Made by a program: the position numbers and the translations under genes
Source: an uncultured Pseudomonadota bacterium
Lineage (GTDB): Bacteria; Pseudomonadota; Alphaproteobacteria; RF32; CAG-239
Length of the DNA: 64,000 nucleotides
Reading direction: 5' to 3'
Assembly (NCBI GenBank): GCA_949286215.1
Contig: CASDYX010000006.1
Coordinates: forward strand, 1 to 64,000
The notes under the pieces: model-generated
The model's database searches: none
Seen by the model: the letters and a program-made list of their open reading frames with translations, nothing else
What the model was told of the DNA's origin: nothing
Shown: piece by piece, positions 26,834 through 35,361 of the stretch
Layout of the letters: the number at the start of each line of letters is the position of its first letter
Numbering within the stretch: position 1 is the first letter of the stretch

Positions 26834-27595
26834 ATGAATTATAAAGAAATTTTAGAACAAAAACCTGATTTGAAGTTGATAGATGGGCATTTGGTTGATA
26901 TTCAAGGGACGCTTGTTGGCGTATTTGATGGAAAACTGAATCAACCTTTATATGAGGCAATGCTTGAAGCTTATGATAAAGGCGAAAAAATTTATATTTA
27001 TTCTTCTGTGCCTGCGGCTGATTATTTGCAAAAATTTGGAATTGATACTGATAAATTTCCATTGATGTCTAAAAGTTCTTTTAAGGGAAATTGGTGTGAT
27101 GAGCATAAGACATACTATATTGTAACCGGAAAAATTGTTGATGATGCTCATCCTAAATATCAAGGTTTGAATATCATTTTGACCGGTGAAAATGCTTATC
27201 TGTATCCTAATCAGCAATCTTATTCGTTTGAACGGACGCCAATGAGTGATGATTTGAAAAAGTATTATTTGCAAAATCAAAGAGAAGTTGAACTGAGAGA
27301 AAAATTAAATGCTCTGAAATATGCTGAAGATCCTTTAGATGAGAAAGAATATAGGTTTAGGAGGGCTGAACGAGACTATGCTCTGAAATTGGCTAAAAAT
27401 CATCCAAATCCAGAGAAAAAGCGTTTTTATGACTTACGTGAAGACATATGGCAAAATTTGACGAAAGAAGAAAAAGCAAGAATCCATTTGGAAACTTTGC
27501 GTGAGGAATATCGTAAAAAACAACAAAATAAAGCAAACTCATCTCAAAATGTTATGAGTGCCATTAATAATCCGAAGAATTTTATGGAACGATAG
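26834..27595 (+). CDS. HAD-like hypothetical protein, 253 aa
   Basis: The N-terminal ~60 residues resemble a HAD-superfamily core: hydrophobic strand then VDIQGTLVG, where an active phosphatase would have DxDGT, and a later IYIYSSVPAADY, comparable to motif II (Ser/Thr). The second Asp of motif I is Gln, so classical phosphatase chemistry is doubtful. The C-terminal third is highly charged and probably helical (residues ~165-235), with a Gln/Asn-rich tail. The frame opens at 26705 but runs through the terminator element; the ATG at 26834 is the first sensible start. The gene lies alone between the two terminator copies, like an inserted cassette. Confidence 0.72.
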   Translation: MNYKEILEQKPDLKLIDGHLVDIQGTLVGVFDGKLNQPLYEAMLEAYDKGEKIYIYSSVPAADYLQKFGIDTDKFPLMSKSSFKGNWCDEHKTYYIVTGKIVDDAHPKYQGLNIILTGENAYLYPNQQSYSFERTPMSDDLKKYYLQNQREVELREKLNALKYAEDPLDEKEYRFRRAERDYALKLAKNHPNPEKKRFYDLREDIWQNLTKEEKARIHLETLREEYRKKQQNKANSSQNVMSAINNPKNFMER

Positions 27596-27614
27596 TTAGT
27601 ATCATGTTTACAAC

Positions 27615-27652
27615 AAAAGCCGCCTATGAAAGTAGACGGCTTTTGTATTGGA
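27615..27652 (+). terminator. Terminator, second decayed copy of the 38-bp element
   Basis: AAAAGCCGCCT/AGACGGCTTTT with three substitutions relative to 26694-26731, one causing a C-A mismatch in the stem. Still followed by TGTATTGGA. Terminates the HAD-like gene. Confidence 0.75.
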
Positions 27653-27709
27653 GACAGGACTAATGGCTGAATTTTGGAAAATGGAAATTTATAATTTTCC
27701 GAAATAATG

Positions 27710-27739
27710 TTGACAAGGAAACAAAATTGTTTATATATT
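27710..27739 (+). promoter_or_regulatory. marR promoter with palindromic operator
   Basis: TTGACA (27710-27715) is a perfect -35; TATATT (27734-27739) lies 18 bases on. The spacer contains the perfect palindrome AAACAA-AA-TTGTTT (27719-27732). A MarR dimer bound there would block RNA polymerase, so autoregulation of the marR-MBL operon is likely. Confidence 0.6.
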
Positions 27740-27773
27740 TAATGTAATCATAATAACTTAATGAGTCTGTTTA

Positions 27774-28241
27774 ATGAGCAATGATTTGAATACGTTAATG
27801 TCACAACTGCTTAATACATTTGAGTTGATTGATGATGAATTTAAGAAACATGCCGATAAAATCTTGTTTGATTATACGATGACCGAACTACATTGTCTGG
27901 AGCATATGGGCAAAATTGATAAACCAAATGTCACAAAACTGGCGCAATCTCTTCATCTTACCAGAGGCGGCGTTAGTAAATTGATTAAAAAACTTATTAA
28001 TAAAGAAGTTGTGTGTTCGTATCAACTCGATACCAATAAAAAAGAAATTTATTATCGATTTACGACATTGGGACAAGATGTTTTTGCGGCTCATGAATTG
28101 ATTCACCAAAAATGGCGTGCAAAAGATTTGGAGTTCTTACAACAGTTTGATGCAAATCAAGTTACGTTTGTGATGACTTTTATTCAAAAATATTCCCAAT
28201 ATCTTGTTGAAACATTAAAAACCTTTAATTGGAGTAAATAA
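27774..28241 (+). CDS. MarR family transcriptional regulator, 155 aa
   Basis: Winged-helix dimeric regulator. The core reads MTELHCLEHMGKIDKPNVTKLAQ...HLTRGGVSKLIKKLINKEVV, the MarR recognition helix and wing, followed by DTNKKEIYYRFTTLG. Flanking N- and C-terminal helices would form the dimer interface. Its stop is one base before the MBL hydrolase ATG, so that enzyme is the probable controlled gene, with the palindrome in the promoter as the likely operator. Ligand unknown. Confidence 0.9.
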   Translation: MSNDLNTLMSQLLNTFELIDDEFKKHADKILFDYTMTELHCLEHMGKIDKPNVTKLAQSLHLTRGGVSKLIKKLINKEVVCSYQLDTNKKEIYYRFTTLGQDVFAAHELIHQKWRAKDLEFLQQFDANQVTFVMTFIQKYSQYLVETLKTFNWSK

Positions 28242-28242
28242 T

Positions 28243-29007
28243 ATGCAAATACATCAAATACGCAATGCAACACTCGTGATTACTTACCATAATGTTAAAT
28301 TTTTGATTGATCCGTGGTTGATGCCCAAAGATTATATGGAGGGATTTGATGTCGGTGTTAATGCCGATGTGCGTCAACCAAGAGTGGATTTGCCGATAAA
28401 TGTGGAACAAATTGTGAATGTAGATGCCGTGATTTTGACTCATTATCATCCGGATCATTGGGATGCGTTTGCAGCTCAGGCTTTGGATAAAGATATTGTG
28501 TTTTTTGTGCAATCGGCTCTTGATGCCGAAGTTGTGAAAAAGTTTGGCTTTCATAATGTTAAAGTTATTGATAATTCGGTTGAATTTTTGGGAGTCAATT
28601 TATATAAAACTAAATGTCAACACGGTAAGAGAGAGGTGATTGAACCCTTGTGCCAACAAATAGGGATGCCTTATGAGGCAATGGGGGTGGTGTTTCAATC
28701 ACATGATGAAAAAACATTGTATGTGGCAGGAGATACTATTTGGTGTGATGAGGTGAAACAAGCTGTGGATACATATCATCCGGATGTGATTGTTGTTAAT
28801 GCTTGTGGGGCTATGTTGACTAATCATGAAAAAATAATTATGGATGTTGATGATGTGAAAACAATATCAGCCTATGAGCCTAAGGCTGTAATTGTTGCAA
28901 GCCATATGGGTACCGTTAGTCATTTAACCGTTACCAGAGAGGATATAAAAAATTTGCATTTGGCTAATGTCGTGGTCCCTGATGATAATGAAATTTTACA
29001 ATTCTGA
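28243..29007 (+). CDS. MBL-fold metal-dependent hydrolase, UlaG/UPF0173-like, 254 aa
   Basis: Metallo-beta-lactamase fold with LTHYHPDHWD (metal motif HxHxDH) and AGDTIW (bridging Asp). The late histidine in VIVASHMGTVSH completes the site. The N-terminal RNATLVITYHNVKFLIDPWL resembles UlaG-like lactonases and UPF0173 proteins. Substrate unknown. In an operon with a MarR repressor, suggesting induction by a small molecule, possibly its substrate. Confidence 0.88.
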   Translation: MQIHQIRNATLVITYHNVKFLIDPWLMPKDYMEGFDVGVNADVRQPRVDLPINVEQIVNVDAVILTHYHPDHWDAFAAQALDKDIVFFVQSALDAEVVKKFGFHNVKVIDNSVEFLGVNLYKTKCQHGKREVIEPLCQQIGMPYEAMGVVFQSHDEKTLYVAGDTIWCDEVKQAVDTYHPDVIVVNACGAMLTNHEKIIMDVDDVKTISAYEPKAVIVASHMGTVSHLTVTREDIKNLHLANVVVPDDNEILQF

Positions 29008-29024
29008 GGTTTTGTTACAATAAC

Positions 29025-29055
29025 AGCGGCTTATGATGAATAAGCCGCTTTTTGT
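29025..29055. terminator. Bidirectional terminator
   Basis: AGCGGCTTAT/ATAAGCCGCT stem with T-rich flanks; separates the MBL gene from the minus-strand small membrane protein whose stop is at 29056. Confidence 0.85.
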
Positions 29056-29262
29056 TTAATGTATGGCAACTGTTACAAAGAAAGAAATAATTAGCCAGAA
29101 CATTACCAAACCACCACCGATATTGCTACCATGTTGGGAATGTGTGTATCCTTCTTTTTTATCTATTTTTTCATCGATGATTAATCCGATGATGCCACTT
29201 AACAATAAGCCAACAAGAAATATTGTTGAGCCATGGTCTTTTATAAAATCTACGAGTTCCAT
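29056..29262 (-). CDS. Small two-helix membrane protein, 68 aa
   Basis: Two hydrophobic segments (TIFLVGLLLSGIIGLII and GGGLVMFWLIISFFVTVAI) are separated by a charged/His/Gly loop. I do not recognise a family. The case for a real gene is indirect: its stop abuts a terminator oriented for it, and the reading frame is otherwise unexplained. The Shine-Dalgarno is poor. Confidence 0.5.
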   Translation of the reverse strand: MELVDFIKDHGSTIFLVGLLLSGIIGLIIDEKIDKKEGYTHSQHGSNIGGGLVMFWLIISFFVTVAIH

Positions 29263-29423
29263 AATTAATAGTTTTAGAATAATAAATATTTAGTGTTTTT
29301 CTATTCTATAAGGAAAATTTTGTCAATATAATTGGTGTGGCAAAAATAAGGAAATGATTGCGAAAGAGATAAAAACTTTATATGATGGGCGTATTGTTTC
29401 GATTTGATGGATAGGTAAATAAG

Positions 29424-29774
29424 ATGAGTGACGAATGGCCGGTATTAGATGAATTTTATCCGATTTTAGCGCAAAATTATATTCGTTTTCAAGTGGCGGC
29501 GCATTATGTGAAAGCCAAAGAGGCTCAATCGGATAATTTTGCGGTTGAGTTTAAAATAGAGAAAGAATATTACGATATTATGATGGCTTGTGATGTGCAG
29601 GCTCCATTGATTGGCCTGGATCTCACTTATGATGAAGCATCGGCGACTTTGACCGCAGAGCCCGATGATTATTTTAGGGAAGAATATACCAATCAGATTA
29701 TGTGTGATGTGGCCTTAAAACAAGCGGAATTATGTCGGGTAAGATATTCAAAATTTATTAATGTGGTTGATTAG
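29424..29774 (+). CDS. Hypothetical acidic protein, 116 aa
   Basis: Soluble, acidic, with Tyr/Phe-rich segments (DEFYPILAQNYIRF, EEYTNQIMCDVALKQ) and no recognised motif. TAGGT is a weak ribosome site ten bases before the ATG. It ends five bases before opgG, so co-transcription is likely, but a link to glucan synthesis is only positional. Confidence 0.65.
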   Translation: MSDEWPVLDEFYPILAQNYIRFQVAAHYVKAKEAQSDNFAVEFKIEKEYYDIMMACDVQAPLIGLDLTYDEASATLTAEPDDYFREEYTNQIMCDVALKQAELCRVRYSKFINVVD

Positions 29775-29778
29775 AAAA

Positions 29779-31329
29779 ATGAAGCTAAATCTTTTTATTT
29801 GCTTGAAATTGTTTTGTATTGGTGTTGCTTTTTTGCAGGTAAATGAGGCTAGGGCAGAGGCTTTTGAATTTGAAAATGTGGTGAAAATGGCCCAAAAAAA
29901 TGCTCAAGTCCCTTATCAAAACAAGGCGTTGTCTTTACCTCCGCAATTAGCTCATTTGACACCTGAGCAATATAGCGATATTCGCTTTAAGCGCGAAAGA
30001 GGCGCTTGGTTTGGGCAAAATTTGCCTTTTGAAATTCAGCTTTATCATCCGGGTGGGTTATTTAATCATTCGGTACAAATTTATGATATTGTTGATGATG
30101 AGGTAAAGCTCATACCTTATGATTCTGATGATTTTGATTTTGGGAAGAATCCCGTTAGTGAACATATCTTAAACGAAAAATTAGGCTATGCCGGCTTTCG
30201 GTTGCATTATCCGCTCAATCGAAATGATTATTTTGATGAGTTGATTTCTTTTTTGGGAGCCAGCTATTTCAGAGCTTTGGCAAAAGGGCAAAATTATGGT
30301 TTGTCGGCCAGAGGTCTTGCTATTAATACAGCTGAAAATGTGGTGGAAGAATTTCCAGTGTTTACAAAGTTTTGGCTGAAACGTCCTGATAAAGATGCAA
30401 AAAACATCAAAATGTGGGCTTTGTTGGATAGTGAAAGTGTTACCGGAGCTTATCAATTTGATATTGCGCCTAAAAATGATGAAACCTCCATTAGGGTTAA
30501 TGCCGTCCTTTTTGCCAGAAAAGATATTGCTAAATTGGGTGTGGCGCCTTTAACTTCTATGTTCTTGTATGGAGAAAATACCAAGTCGGCCTTTGATGAT
30601 TATCGTCCGGAAGTGCATGACAGCGATGGCTTGTTGGTGATTAACGGAAACGGTGAAAAGATTTGGCGACCGCTGGATAATTCTAAGCATTTGCGTTTGA
30701 GCTCTTTTGTGGATGATAATCCCAAAGGTTTTGGTTTGATGCAAAGAGATAGAAATCCCAGAGATTATTTGGATCCTGAAGCTATGTATGAAAAACGTCC
30801 GAGCGTTTGGATTGAACCTTTGGAAAATTGGGGCAAAGGTAAGGTTCAATTAGCAGAATTGCCCTCAATCAGTGAAACAAATGATAATGTGGTGGCTTAT
30901 TGGGTTCCTGACGAGCCTATCAAAGCCGGCGGGACTTATCGCTTTAATTATATTCTTCACTGGCAAGATGAAGATACGCTTATGCCTGAATTGGCAAAAA
31001 TTACGGCGACGCATAGCGGTAAAGGCGGCGATGGTTTGGAAGGTGAATATTTGGCCAATAAACGCAAATTTGTGATTGATTTTAGTAACTTTGGCGATAT
31101 GAACTTTGAAGAAGAAATTAAAAACGGTAATATTTGGGCTGATATTTCTAACCGTGCCGGTGTGGTCAGTAATGTACGTTTGCTCTATACGCCTGCTATT
31201 CATGGAGCCAGTTTGTATTTTGACTTTGAGCCAAATACCGACATTACGGAGTTGCGTTTGTTGTTGCGGAATAAGGCAGAAAACAATCGTGTGATATCGG
31301 AAGTTTGGAGCTATCAACTCTGGCAATAA
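29779..31329 (+). CDS. opgG: Periplasmic glucan biosynthesis protein OpgG/MdoG, 516 aa
   Basis: Acts in the periplasm on osmoregulated periplasmic glucans. Signal peptide at the N-terminus ends near NEARA. Family blocks include FEFENVVKMAQKNAQVPY, PFEIQLYHPGGLF, the hallmark SYFRALAKGQNYGLSARGL and the Ig-like C-terminal domain. The frame also opens at 29761; ATG 29779 gives the cleaner signal peptide and avoids overlap. The membrane glucosyltransferase OpgH is not adjacent in this window, unlike in enterobacteria. Confidence 0.92.
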   Translation: MKLNLFICLKLFCIGVAFLQVNEARAEAFEFENVVKMAQKNAQVPYQNKALSLPPQLAHLTPEQYSDIRFKRERGAWFGQNLPFEIQLYHPGGLFNHSVQIYDIVDDEVKLIPYDSDDFDFGKNPVSEHILNEKLGYAGFRLHYPLNRNDYFDELISFLGASYFRALAKGQNYGLSARGLAINTAENVVEEFPVFTKFWLKRPDKDAKNIKMWALLDSESVTGAYQFDIAPKNDETSIRVNAVLFARKDIAKLGVAPLTSMFLYGENTKSAFDDYRPEVHDSDGLLVINGNGEKIWRPLDNSKHLRLSSFVDDNPKGFGLMQRDRNPRDYLDPEAMYEKRPSVWIEPLENWGKGKVQLAELPSISETNDNVVAYWVPDEPIKAGGTYRFNYILHWQDEDTLMPELAKITATHSGKGGDGLEGEYLANKRKFVIDFSNFGDMNFEEEIKNGNIWADISNRAGVVSNVRLLYTPAIHGASLYFDFEPNTDITELRLLLRNKAENNRVISEVWSYQLWQ

Positions 31330-31344
31330 TCAAGGAGTAAAATT

Positions 31345-31611
31345 ATGGGATTTTATTTGAAAAAAGGGATAAATATCGGCCCCTTAAGAATAAACTTATC
31401 AAAATCAGGTGTCGGTTTGTCTGTGGGCGGTAAAGGATTGCGTGTGGGCAGTGGTCCGCAGGGAACTTATGTTCATGCCGGCAGAAAAGGTTTGTATTAT
31501 CGCAAAAATATTTCAAATCCAACTTCAAAATGGGGATTGATTATTCTTATTGCCTTATTGGCACTTGGGGTTTGGGCTTATCAATCAGGAATTATCAGTA
31601 TTAATTTGTAG
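31345..31611 (+). CDS. DUF4236 domain protein with C-terminal membrane helix, 88 aa
   Basis: The N-terminal ~55 residues match the DUF4236 pattern: MGFYLKKGINIGPLRINLSK, SGVGLSVGGKGLRVGSGPQG, then TYVHAGRKGLYYRK. Glycine-rich beta repeats are typical. A single transmembrane helix (WGLIILIALLALGVWAYQ) follows. AAGGAG precedes the ATG. Function unknown. Its 3' end overlaps the convergent GNAT gene by 27 bases. Confidence 0.85.
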   Translation: MGFYLKKGINIGPLRINLSKSGVGLSVGGKGLRVGSGPQGTYVHAGRKGLYYRKNISNPTSKWGLIILIALLALGVWAYQSGIISINL

Positions 31612-32028
31612 GTGCAAAATTGGGTGGGGTTTGCCGCAATCATCGGTTTCATCTTGAGATGAAACCGTAAAGCCTAAGGTTTGATAAAACTTATAAGCGG
31701 CTTGATTTTCCTCGTTTACATCGACAAAGCGACAATGGCATTGTTGGAGTGCAAAGTTAACCAGCTTTGTGCCAAGACCTTGCCTAAGGTGGAGGGGAGA
31801 GAGGAATAACATTTCGATTTTGTTATCTCTTATGCCCATAAAGCCAATGACTTGGTCCTCTTCCTTAAATCCCCAGATGTCAGAGCATTGGGGAAGACCA
31901 TACTTTAAGACAAGCGGCTTATAGTAAGTTATTTCTTCCGGTTCTAAAAACTTGTGTGTTGCCCGAACGGATTGTTCCCAGCATTCGATAATTTGCGGGT
32001 AGTCGTTTTCTTTAAGCTTGATTATCAA
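31585..32028 (-). CDS. GNAT family N-acetyltransferase, 147 aa
   Basis: Acetyl-CoA-dependent transferase of the small YjaB-like type. Motif A is FLSPLHLRQGLGTKLVNFAL (acetyl-CoA pyrophosphate loop Q/R-x-x-G-x-G/L). NEENQAAYKFYQTLGF is motif B. The acceptor is unknown. The start overlaps the end of the Nudix gene by 17 bases, indicating a coupled minus-strand run. Confidence 0.88.
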   Translation of the reverse strand: MIIKLKENDYPQIIECWEQSVRATHKFLEPEEITYYKPLVLKYGLPQCSDIWGFKEEDQVIGFMGIRDNKIEMLFLSPLHLRQGLGTKLVNFALQQCHCRFVDVNEENQAAYKFYQTLGFTVSSQDETDDCGKPHPILHLQINTDNS

Positions 32029-32659
32029 TTTTTTGTCCTCGAAACCACCGCTCTATGGTTTCCATTACTTTGATGAAATATTGGTCAGTATGGGGCACAA
32101 ATTCACAGCGGGCAATATTACCGGCATGAGGAATATAGCGTTTGTTTTCATCTAATTTCAGTCCGTTGACGTAAATTTTATCAACTTTGTGTTTGAAGAG
32201 ATTGAGCATGTCCTCAACATCGGCAATAAAGACGCCGTCAACCATATCGGGGTTGAGTTTGTATTCGGTTATGGGCGTGGAATCTTCCAACAAATAGGTT
32301 GGGTTGAATTCGTGATTGATGTAACTATTCTTTTGAAAGACGTGATTGGCGGTAAAAAGTTTGGTTAGTTTGGAAAAATCAACCTTAAGCCCAAGTTCTT
32401 TTTCAATATTTTTAATGCCGTCATGCGGGGTTTCGCCGCTTAAGAGGTGGCCGGCGGAAGAAATATCAATTAATGAGGGGTGATTTTGGTTTTTACCACG
32501 AATTTGAAGCAAAACTTGCGGACGACCTTCGGGAGAACGGCGGACAATCCAACAGTGAAAAGACATGTGCCAAAGGCCTTCTTGGTGGGCTTGGGTGCGT
32601 GTGGCTTGCCCTAAAAGATTCATCTTTTCGTCATAAATGTCAATTAATTCTTCAGCCAT
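32012..32659 (-). CDS. Nudix-like hydrolase with degenerate Nudix box, 215 aa
   Basis: Architecture fits an IDI/YfcD-like Nudix protein: IDIYDEKMNLLGQATRTQAH, then LWHMSFHCWIV, then a Nudix-box region GHLLSGETPHDGIKNIEKELG near residues 68-90. Against GX5EX7REUXEEXGU, the helix is one residue short and the REUxEE part reads KNIEKE, so metal-binding glutamates are incomplete. I use the ATG at 32659 because AGGAGA lies just upstream; the frame remains open to 32701. Hydrolase activity is uncertain. Located ten bases downstream of the TPR-methyltransferase gene. Confidence 0.8.
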   Translation of the reverse strand: MAEELIDIYDEKMNLLGQATRTQAHQEGLWHMSFHCWIVRRSPEGRPQVLLQIRGKNQNHPSLIDISSAGHLLSGETPHDGIKNIEKELGLKVDFSKLTKLFTANHVFQKNSYINHEFNPTYLLEDSTPITEYKLNPDMVDGVFIADVEDMLNLFKHKVDKIYVNGLKLDENKRYIPHAGNIARCEFVPHTDQYFIKVMETIERWFRGQKIDNQA

Positions 32660-32669
32660 GGTATGTCTC

Positions 32670-34421
32670 CTATTTTGCCGTGAATATGATTCCGTTGACA
32701 TCCTGTCCGTATTCCTTTCTTAAGACTAGCGGATATTGGTTAATATTTGTATAACCATATTTTTTTAAGAGTTGTTCAATATAGCTTGCTTGGTGTTGAT
32801 AGCGTCCGGAGGCTTGGCGGACAAAAGGTTTGGTCTCTTTGTCATCGGCTTTTTCAACCGAAAAAGCGAGCGGAAAAGGTGCACAAGCGGCAAGTATCTC
32901 TTCTAAATTTCCAAAATAACAAAAAACATCGGCCGCCGTGATGAGAGCAGGGTGGTAGTCTTTTAGTTTGGTTTGGCAAAAGTGTAAAATATCGTCTTTT
33001 ATGAGTTCTTGGTAGATGTTTTTGGTTCTTGCTTGGGTGAGGCTTTTTTCGGAGATATCAACGCCGATAAGTTTGGTGCGAGAGGTTTGATAAGCCACGC
33101 CAACAAGCCCCGTACCACACCCAAGATCCACAAGGGTACCTTTAACATCAGACGTAATATCTCTAAGCTTTCTTGGAGTGAGGTAACCAATCCTTCGCAA
33201 AACCATTTCGTAATTATCAGCGAAATGGTCAAACAACTTTTGAATATAAATTTGATTATTTTCACTTGTTTCTCCGTTAAGGGCAGCGTTTATTTGTTGG
33301 GCAAAAATATTGTTTGGAGCCTCTTTGTACCAATTTTGCGCTATTTTGATGGCTTTGTCTTTGTCTTGGTGATAAAGCAGGGTCAGCGTTTCAACGATAT
33401 TTAAGGCGATGTCTTCAGATGTCGGATTTTTGAAAAAGGCATTAAAAAATAAGCCCAGCGCTTCTTCATATTCGCCTAAGTCTTTTTGAATTAATCCCAG
33501 ATTGTTGCTGATTTCATAACGATTGGGGTTAATAATAACAGCAGCACGATATTCCTCTAAGGCTTCCGGTAAGCGGTTTTGGCGGTAGAGCATATTGGCA
33601 TAGTTAAAATGGGCATCCAAATCATGTGGAGATAGGTCCAGGGCTTGTTTGTAATAGCGCTCGGCTTTGGTGTAATCTTGGAGTTGAGTGGCGTGATTGG
33701 CAAGGTTAATCAAAGCCGGTACGGAATTGGGATTTTGGCATAAGATTTGCTCAAAAATTTTTATGGCTTCCTCTTCTTTATTGGTTAGCATGAGAAGTTC
33801 AGCCAGAGTTTCCAGCACATCTAATGAAGAAGGAGCAATGGTCTGCGCCTGGCGAATATAGGTCAAGGCTTGCTCATATTGGGCGTTGTTTTGGTAAATC
33901 TTACTTAAGTAATAAGGAAAAATCGCTTCAGAGGGATATTGAAGGCAAAGGGTTTGCAAAGCTTTAATGTCTTGTTTTAGTGCAGCAAGGTTGGCAAGAG
34001 CAGGGGTGTAGTTACCATCAATTTGCAAGGCTTTGTTATACATTTCCTCGGCAAGGTCTGATTTTTGCTCTTTATTATAAATATCGCCCATGTTGGATAA
34101 GGCTTCCTTAAAATCAGGTTTGAGCTCAAGGGCAGTTTGGTAAGCTTGCAAGGCTTCAATGGGTTTATTGTCGTTTTCCAAAGAAAGGCCAAGGTTAAAC
34201 CAAAAAGGAGCATGTTTTGGGGCTTGCTTGACGGCATGATAAAAAAGTTCTGTCGCTTGAGAGTGCATGCCTTTGGCTTGGGCAATTAAACCCAGCAAAT
34301 TTAGAACGTCGGCATTGTCCGGTGCCGTTTCCAGAATTTGGCGGTAAATGTTTTCGGCCTCGTTTAGACGGCCTTGTTCGTGGAGCTGAAGAGCTTGTTG
34401 AAAAAGTATATCGTATCCCAT
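32670..34421 (-). CDS. TPR-repeat protein fused to SAM-dependent methyltransferase, 583 aa
   Basis: The first ~390 residues are at least nine tetratricopeptide repeats (for example NADVLNLLGLIAQAKG, APFWFNLGLSLENDNK, LDAHFNYANMLYRQNR). The C-terminal ~170 residues are a class I methyltransferase with motif I LVDLGCGTGLVG near residue 432 and GVDISEKSL as motif II. Similar TPR-methyltransferases occur in alphaproteobacteria; the target, protein or metabolite, is unknown. The ATG at 34421 has AGAGGAAA upstream and the first TPR begins right after, so I prefer it to the longer frame that opens at 34574. Confidence 0.88.
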   Translation of the reverse strand: MGYDILFQQALQLHEQGRLNEAENIYRQILETAPDNADVLNLLGLIAQAKGMHSQATELFYHAVKQAPKHAPFWFNLGLSLENDNKPIEALQAYQTALELKPDFKEALSNMGDIYNKEQKSDLAEEMYNKALQIDGNYTPALANLAALKQDIKALQTLCLQYPSEAIFPYYLSKIYQNNAQYEQALTYIRQAQTIAPSSLDVLETLAELLMLTNKEEEAIKIFEQILCQNPNSVPALINLANHATQLQDYTKAERYYKQALDLSPHDLDAHFNYANMLYRQNRLPEALEEYRAAVIINPNRYEISNNLGLIQKDLGEYEEALGLFFNAFFKNPTSEDIALNIVETLTLLYHQDKDKAIKIAQNWYKEAPNNIFAQQINAALNGETSENNQIYIQKLFDHFADNYEMVLRRIGYLTPRKLRDITSDVKGTLVDLGCGTGLVGVAYQTSRTKLIGVDISEKSLTQARTKNIYQELIKDDILHFCQTKLKDYHPALITAADVFCYFGNLEEILAACAPFPLAFSVEKADDKETKPFVRQASGRYQHQASYIEQLLKKYGYTNINQYPLVLRKEYGQDVNGIIFTAK

Positions 34422-34490
34422 CGGTGTTTCCTCTTGGGCTATTTTAGCCTGAATTTGTAAATAATCCAGACTAATTTTGGAAAATTTTAC

Positions 34491-34519
34491 TTGTATTCCA
34501 AAAAAAACTGTATTATATT
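34491..34519 (+). promoter_or_regulatory. Promoter of rpsD
   Basis: TTGTAT (34491-34496), 17 bases including an A-run, TATATT (34514-34519). This leaves a leader of about 97 bases before the rpsD ATG, containing the inverted TTGCAA repeats around 34558-34576. Confidence 0.5.
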
Positions 34520-34623
34520 GCCCGTACTTTCGGGAATGTGGATTTTTATGTCCCGTTTGCAATTTATGTTGCAATACTACCGAGACAATAATGTAATAAC
34601 CTGTTTAATAAGGATTTTTATTT

Positions 34624-35238
34624 ATGAAAAGTATTGAAAACGCTAAGAAAAAGACGAATCGTCGTTATGGCGCAAACTTGTGGGGCGATCCGAAAAGCCC
34701 ATTGAATAAGAGAGAATATGCTCCGGGTCAACATGGTCAAAGACGCAAAAAAATGACCGACTATGGTGAGCAATTATATGCTAAACAAAAATTGAAAACC
34801 TACTATGGTAACGTTAACGAAAAACAATTCCACAAATATTATGTAGAAGCTGTTAGAAGAGGCGGCGACTCTGCTGAAAACTTGGTTGGTATTTTGGAAT
34901 CTCGTTTGGACAACTTGGTTTACAAAGCTAAATTTGCTTCTACCATCTTTGCTTCTCGTCAATTCGTTAACCATGGACATGTTACCGTTAATGGTAAAAA
35001 AGTAAACATTCCTTCTTACATGGTTAAAGTTGGTGATGTTATCGAAGTTCGCGAAAAATCTAAACAACTCGCTATCGTTGCTGCTGCTGTTGAAAGCTCT
35101 TTGCACGAAGTTCCGGGTTATTTGGAAGTTGATAGCAAAAAATTAACCGCTAAATATACATTTCTTCCTAAATTTGACGATATTCCTTACGGATGTGTTA
35201 TGGAACCAAATCTGGTTATCGAATACTACTCAAGATAG
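34624..35238 (+). CDS. rpsD: 30S ribosomal protein S4, 204 aa
   Basis: 16S rRNA-binding primary assembly protein. Conserved N-terminal [20 protein letters not shown] and S4 RNA-binding motif [30 protein letters not shown] are both present. The extreme N-terminus ([16 protein letters not shown]) is slightly shorter than many bacterial S4 proteins. AAGGA precedes the ATG. It is monocistronic with its own promoter and terminator, as is common in alphaproteobacteria. Confidence 0.97.
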   Translation: MKSIENAKKKTNRRYGANLWGDPKSPLNKREYAPGQHGQRRKKMTDYGEQLYAKQKLKTYYGNVNEKQFHKYYVEAVRRGGDSAENLVGILESRLDNLVYKAKFASTIFASRQFVNHGHVTVNGKKVNIPSYMVKVGDVIEVREKSKQLAIVAAAVESSLHEVPGYLEVDSKKLTAKYTFLPKFDDIPYGCVMEPNLVIEYYSR

Positions 35239-35257
35239 TCAAATTTATAAGTCAATT

Positions 35258-35296
35258 AAAAATCCCCGAAGCCTGTGCAGTTTCGGGGATTTTTGC
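35258..35296 (+). terminator. Terminator of rpsD
   Basis: AAAAATCCCCGAA/TTTCGGGGATTTTT with a ten-base loop, starting about 20 bases after the stop. Confidence 0.9.
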
Positions 35297-35361
35297 TTTA
35301 AATTGATTTTAGAATATGCTTAGATATCCCTAATTTGAGGTAAAATAAAGAGGATATCAGA

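Noticed and set aside
26401-27700. Prophage or integrative island at tRNA-Ser
   Set aside because: The 19-bp repeat resembles attL/attR, but the enclosed segment is only about 200 bases and no integrase is encoded nearby.
30865-31326. 153-aa minus-strand frame opposite opgG
   Set aside because: Antisense to a well-supported gene; no start context and no recognisable domain.
34520-34623. S4 autoregulatory leader of rpsD
   Set aside because: The TTGCAA repeats form a modest hairpin, but no pseudoknot resembling known S4 operators is evident.
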